Positions 62,976 through 64,000 of a stretch of 64,000 nt of DNA are shown one piece after another. The notes under the pieces were generated by a model that was given only the letters and a program-made list of their open reading frames with translations, had not been told where the DNA came from and searched no databases. The DNA is from Patagioenas fasciata (taxonomy: Eukaryota > Chordata > Aves > Columbiformes > Columbidae), in assembly GCF_037038585.1 (NCBI RefSeq), contig NC_092520.1, positions 149,109,104 to 149,173,103 on the forward strand, given 5' to 3'. Position 1 is the stretch's first letter; the number at the start of each line of letters is the position of its first letter. A program made the position numbers and the translations under genes.

Positions 62976-63079
62976 GTGATTCTCGTGTTGTATTTCCGCC
63001 TCTGGATAATGGGAGGATCCATGCCGATGTTTTCGGAGCAGGACAATCCAGCTTCATTCTCGCCGTATTTACTGACAAG
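62976..63079 (+). CDS. TMTC1: TMTC1 exon 7, start of the DUF1736 region
   Basis: A 104-nt exon encoding residues 345-378 plus two bases of codon 379. It reads VILVLYFRLWIMGGSMPMF then SEQDNPASFSPYLLT. YFRLWIMG..P.F.E.DNPASF is the conserved start of the TMTC-specific DUF1736 region, seen also in TMTC4 as YVRWRIMGTGPPAFTEVDNP. The acceptor is TTTTTTGAAG and the donor ACAAG|GTACAA. The next exon would complete an Arg codon and lies outside the window. Confidence 0.94.
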
Positions 63080-64000
63080 GTACAATGCCACTAATCAAAC
63101 AAAAGTTTTCAAAAGGGCAGTCTTGACGTTATTTTTTTCCCTATACTGGGATGTTTTACAGATGGGAAATGAGAAGACTTATTTTGTTGTCTTAATTACT
63201 TCTCCTTGTTGCTCTGTCTAGGATAGAAAGCAACCAGCATTATTTGAACCCCAAAGCGTGTTTTGGGACGTGTAGATTTATATTACAGATGCTTTCTTAC
63301 TGAAAAATGTGGGTTTATTTTTATGCAAAGCCCAAAGAGTATAGTTTAATTGCCTGAGCAAAGGACTGAAAAACCCAGTGACTGAAGCCTAATCCTAAAC
63401 CTTAAAACTGGCTACTCCTGAGGTATGGTATGCAAGCATTCAGGGTTTCAGCTTCAGCTGAATTTTGTATAAAAAGGGGATGACCATGCCTGTTGATGGA
63501 ATATGAGTGGCTGATCAGTGAGGTGGAAGGCAGGACCCCAGTGGCACAGAGTACTGCACAGCTCTGGCTAAGCATAGGATGCGCTGCCACAGATTAATTT
63601 GAAACAGTGAACCTGAAATTTGTGTTAACAGATTTGTGTTATTTTATCACTATTTTTTTAAAGGGACATAAATGCTTAAATTGGGTATTTATTTTTCCTT
63701 GCCTGGGACCCGGTGTCTGGTTAGATGGGCTGATACCATATCTTTCTGGTTCTGCTGGGCCAGACCAGCAAAGCAGTGGCAGCTGTGTTTTAGCTCTTCC
63801 CTCCAGACCTAACCAGACCAGTGCTCTTGAGTAAATGCGGTAGGAAGTTGTTGATTTCCTCTTAAGACAGAGCCATGTGCATAACTGCTCTGGTTAGCTA
63901 CTGAACTGTGGAAAGACTCTTTGGAGGCTTCTGGAGGAGTTTCCTGATGTCTTGAATGAGAACAGGAACAGTCTTCCTCTGTGTCACTTGCTGGCTCCTC
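63080..64000 (+). other. TMTC1: TMTC1 intron 7, truncated by the window edge
   Basis: It starts GTACAA. About 920 bp is visible, with no recognised repeat, no RNA gene and no coding exon that continues residue 379 in the correct phase. Confidence 0.75.

Overview
This is a vertebrate, almost certainly avian, genomic window. The evidence is a split, intron-rich gene, a GC-rich promoter-like island, several CR1 retroposon fragments (some ending in the ATTCTGTG/ATTCTATG octamer tail typical of bird CR1), and one solo LTR that resembles bird ERVL-type LTRs. No bacterial-style operon, CRISPR array, tRNA or rRNA gene was seen. The LTR type and young CR1 tails suggest a non-galliform bird, but that is inference.

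The only gene I can support is the 5' part of TMTC1 (transmembrane O-mannosyltransferase targeting cadherins 1), on the + strand. Seven coding exons can be placed with canonical AG/GT borders and consistent phases: 5520-5839, 18147-18324, 20024-20097, 21638-21814, 23775-23975, 61905-61986 and 62976-63079. Together they are 1136 nt, encoding residues 1 to about 379. They cover the N-terminus, the first membrane segments, the lumenal HDD motif, the HPIHTEAV motif, a fast-evolving hydrophilic loop (exon 5) and the start of the DUF1736 region. The remaining membrane segments and the TPR repeats lie beyond the right edge.

Layout: 1-4985 is 5' flank with no gene. A CpG-rich island with a (GGA)n tract and upstream ATGs occupies about 4985-6140 and carries exon 1. 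Intron 1 (12.3 kb) holds one CR1 and a candidate conserved non-coding block. Introns 2-4 are short (1.5-2.0 kb), and intron 3 carries a CR1. Intron 5 is very large (37.9 kb). It contains most of the repeats: three young CR1s on the + strand or mixed strands, three older CR1-like relics, a solo ERVL-type LTR, a perfect 9 x 13 bp pyrimidine minisatellite, and a short minus-strand stretch with coding-like codon use that I cannot name. Intron 6 is 1.0 kb. Intron 7 runs off the window.

I did not find a previously undescribed system. The points most worth checking are the overlapping upstream reading frame at the TMTC1 start, the two exon combinations (exon 5; exons 6+7) that can be skipped in frame, the pyrimidine minisatellite, the alternative-hairpin sequence near 60.4 kb and the unidentified coding-like stretch near 46.5 kb.
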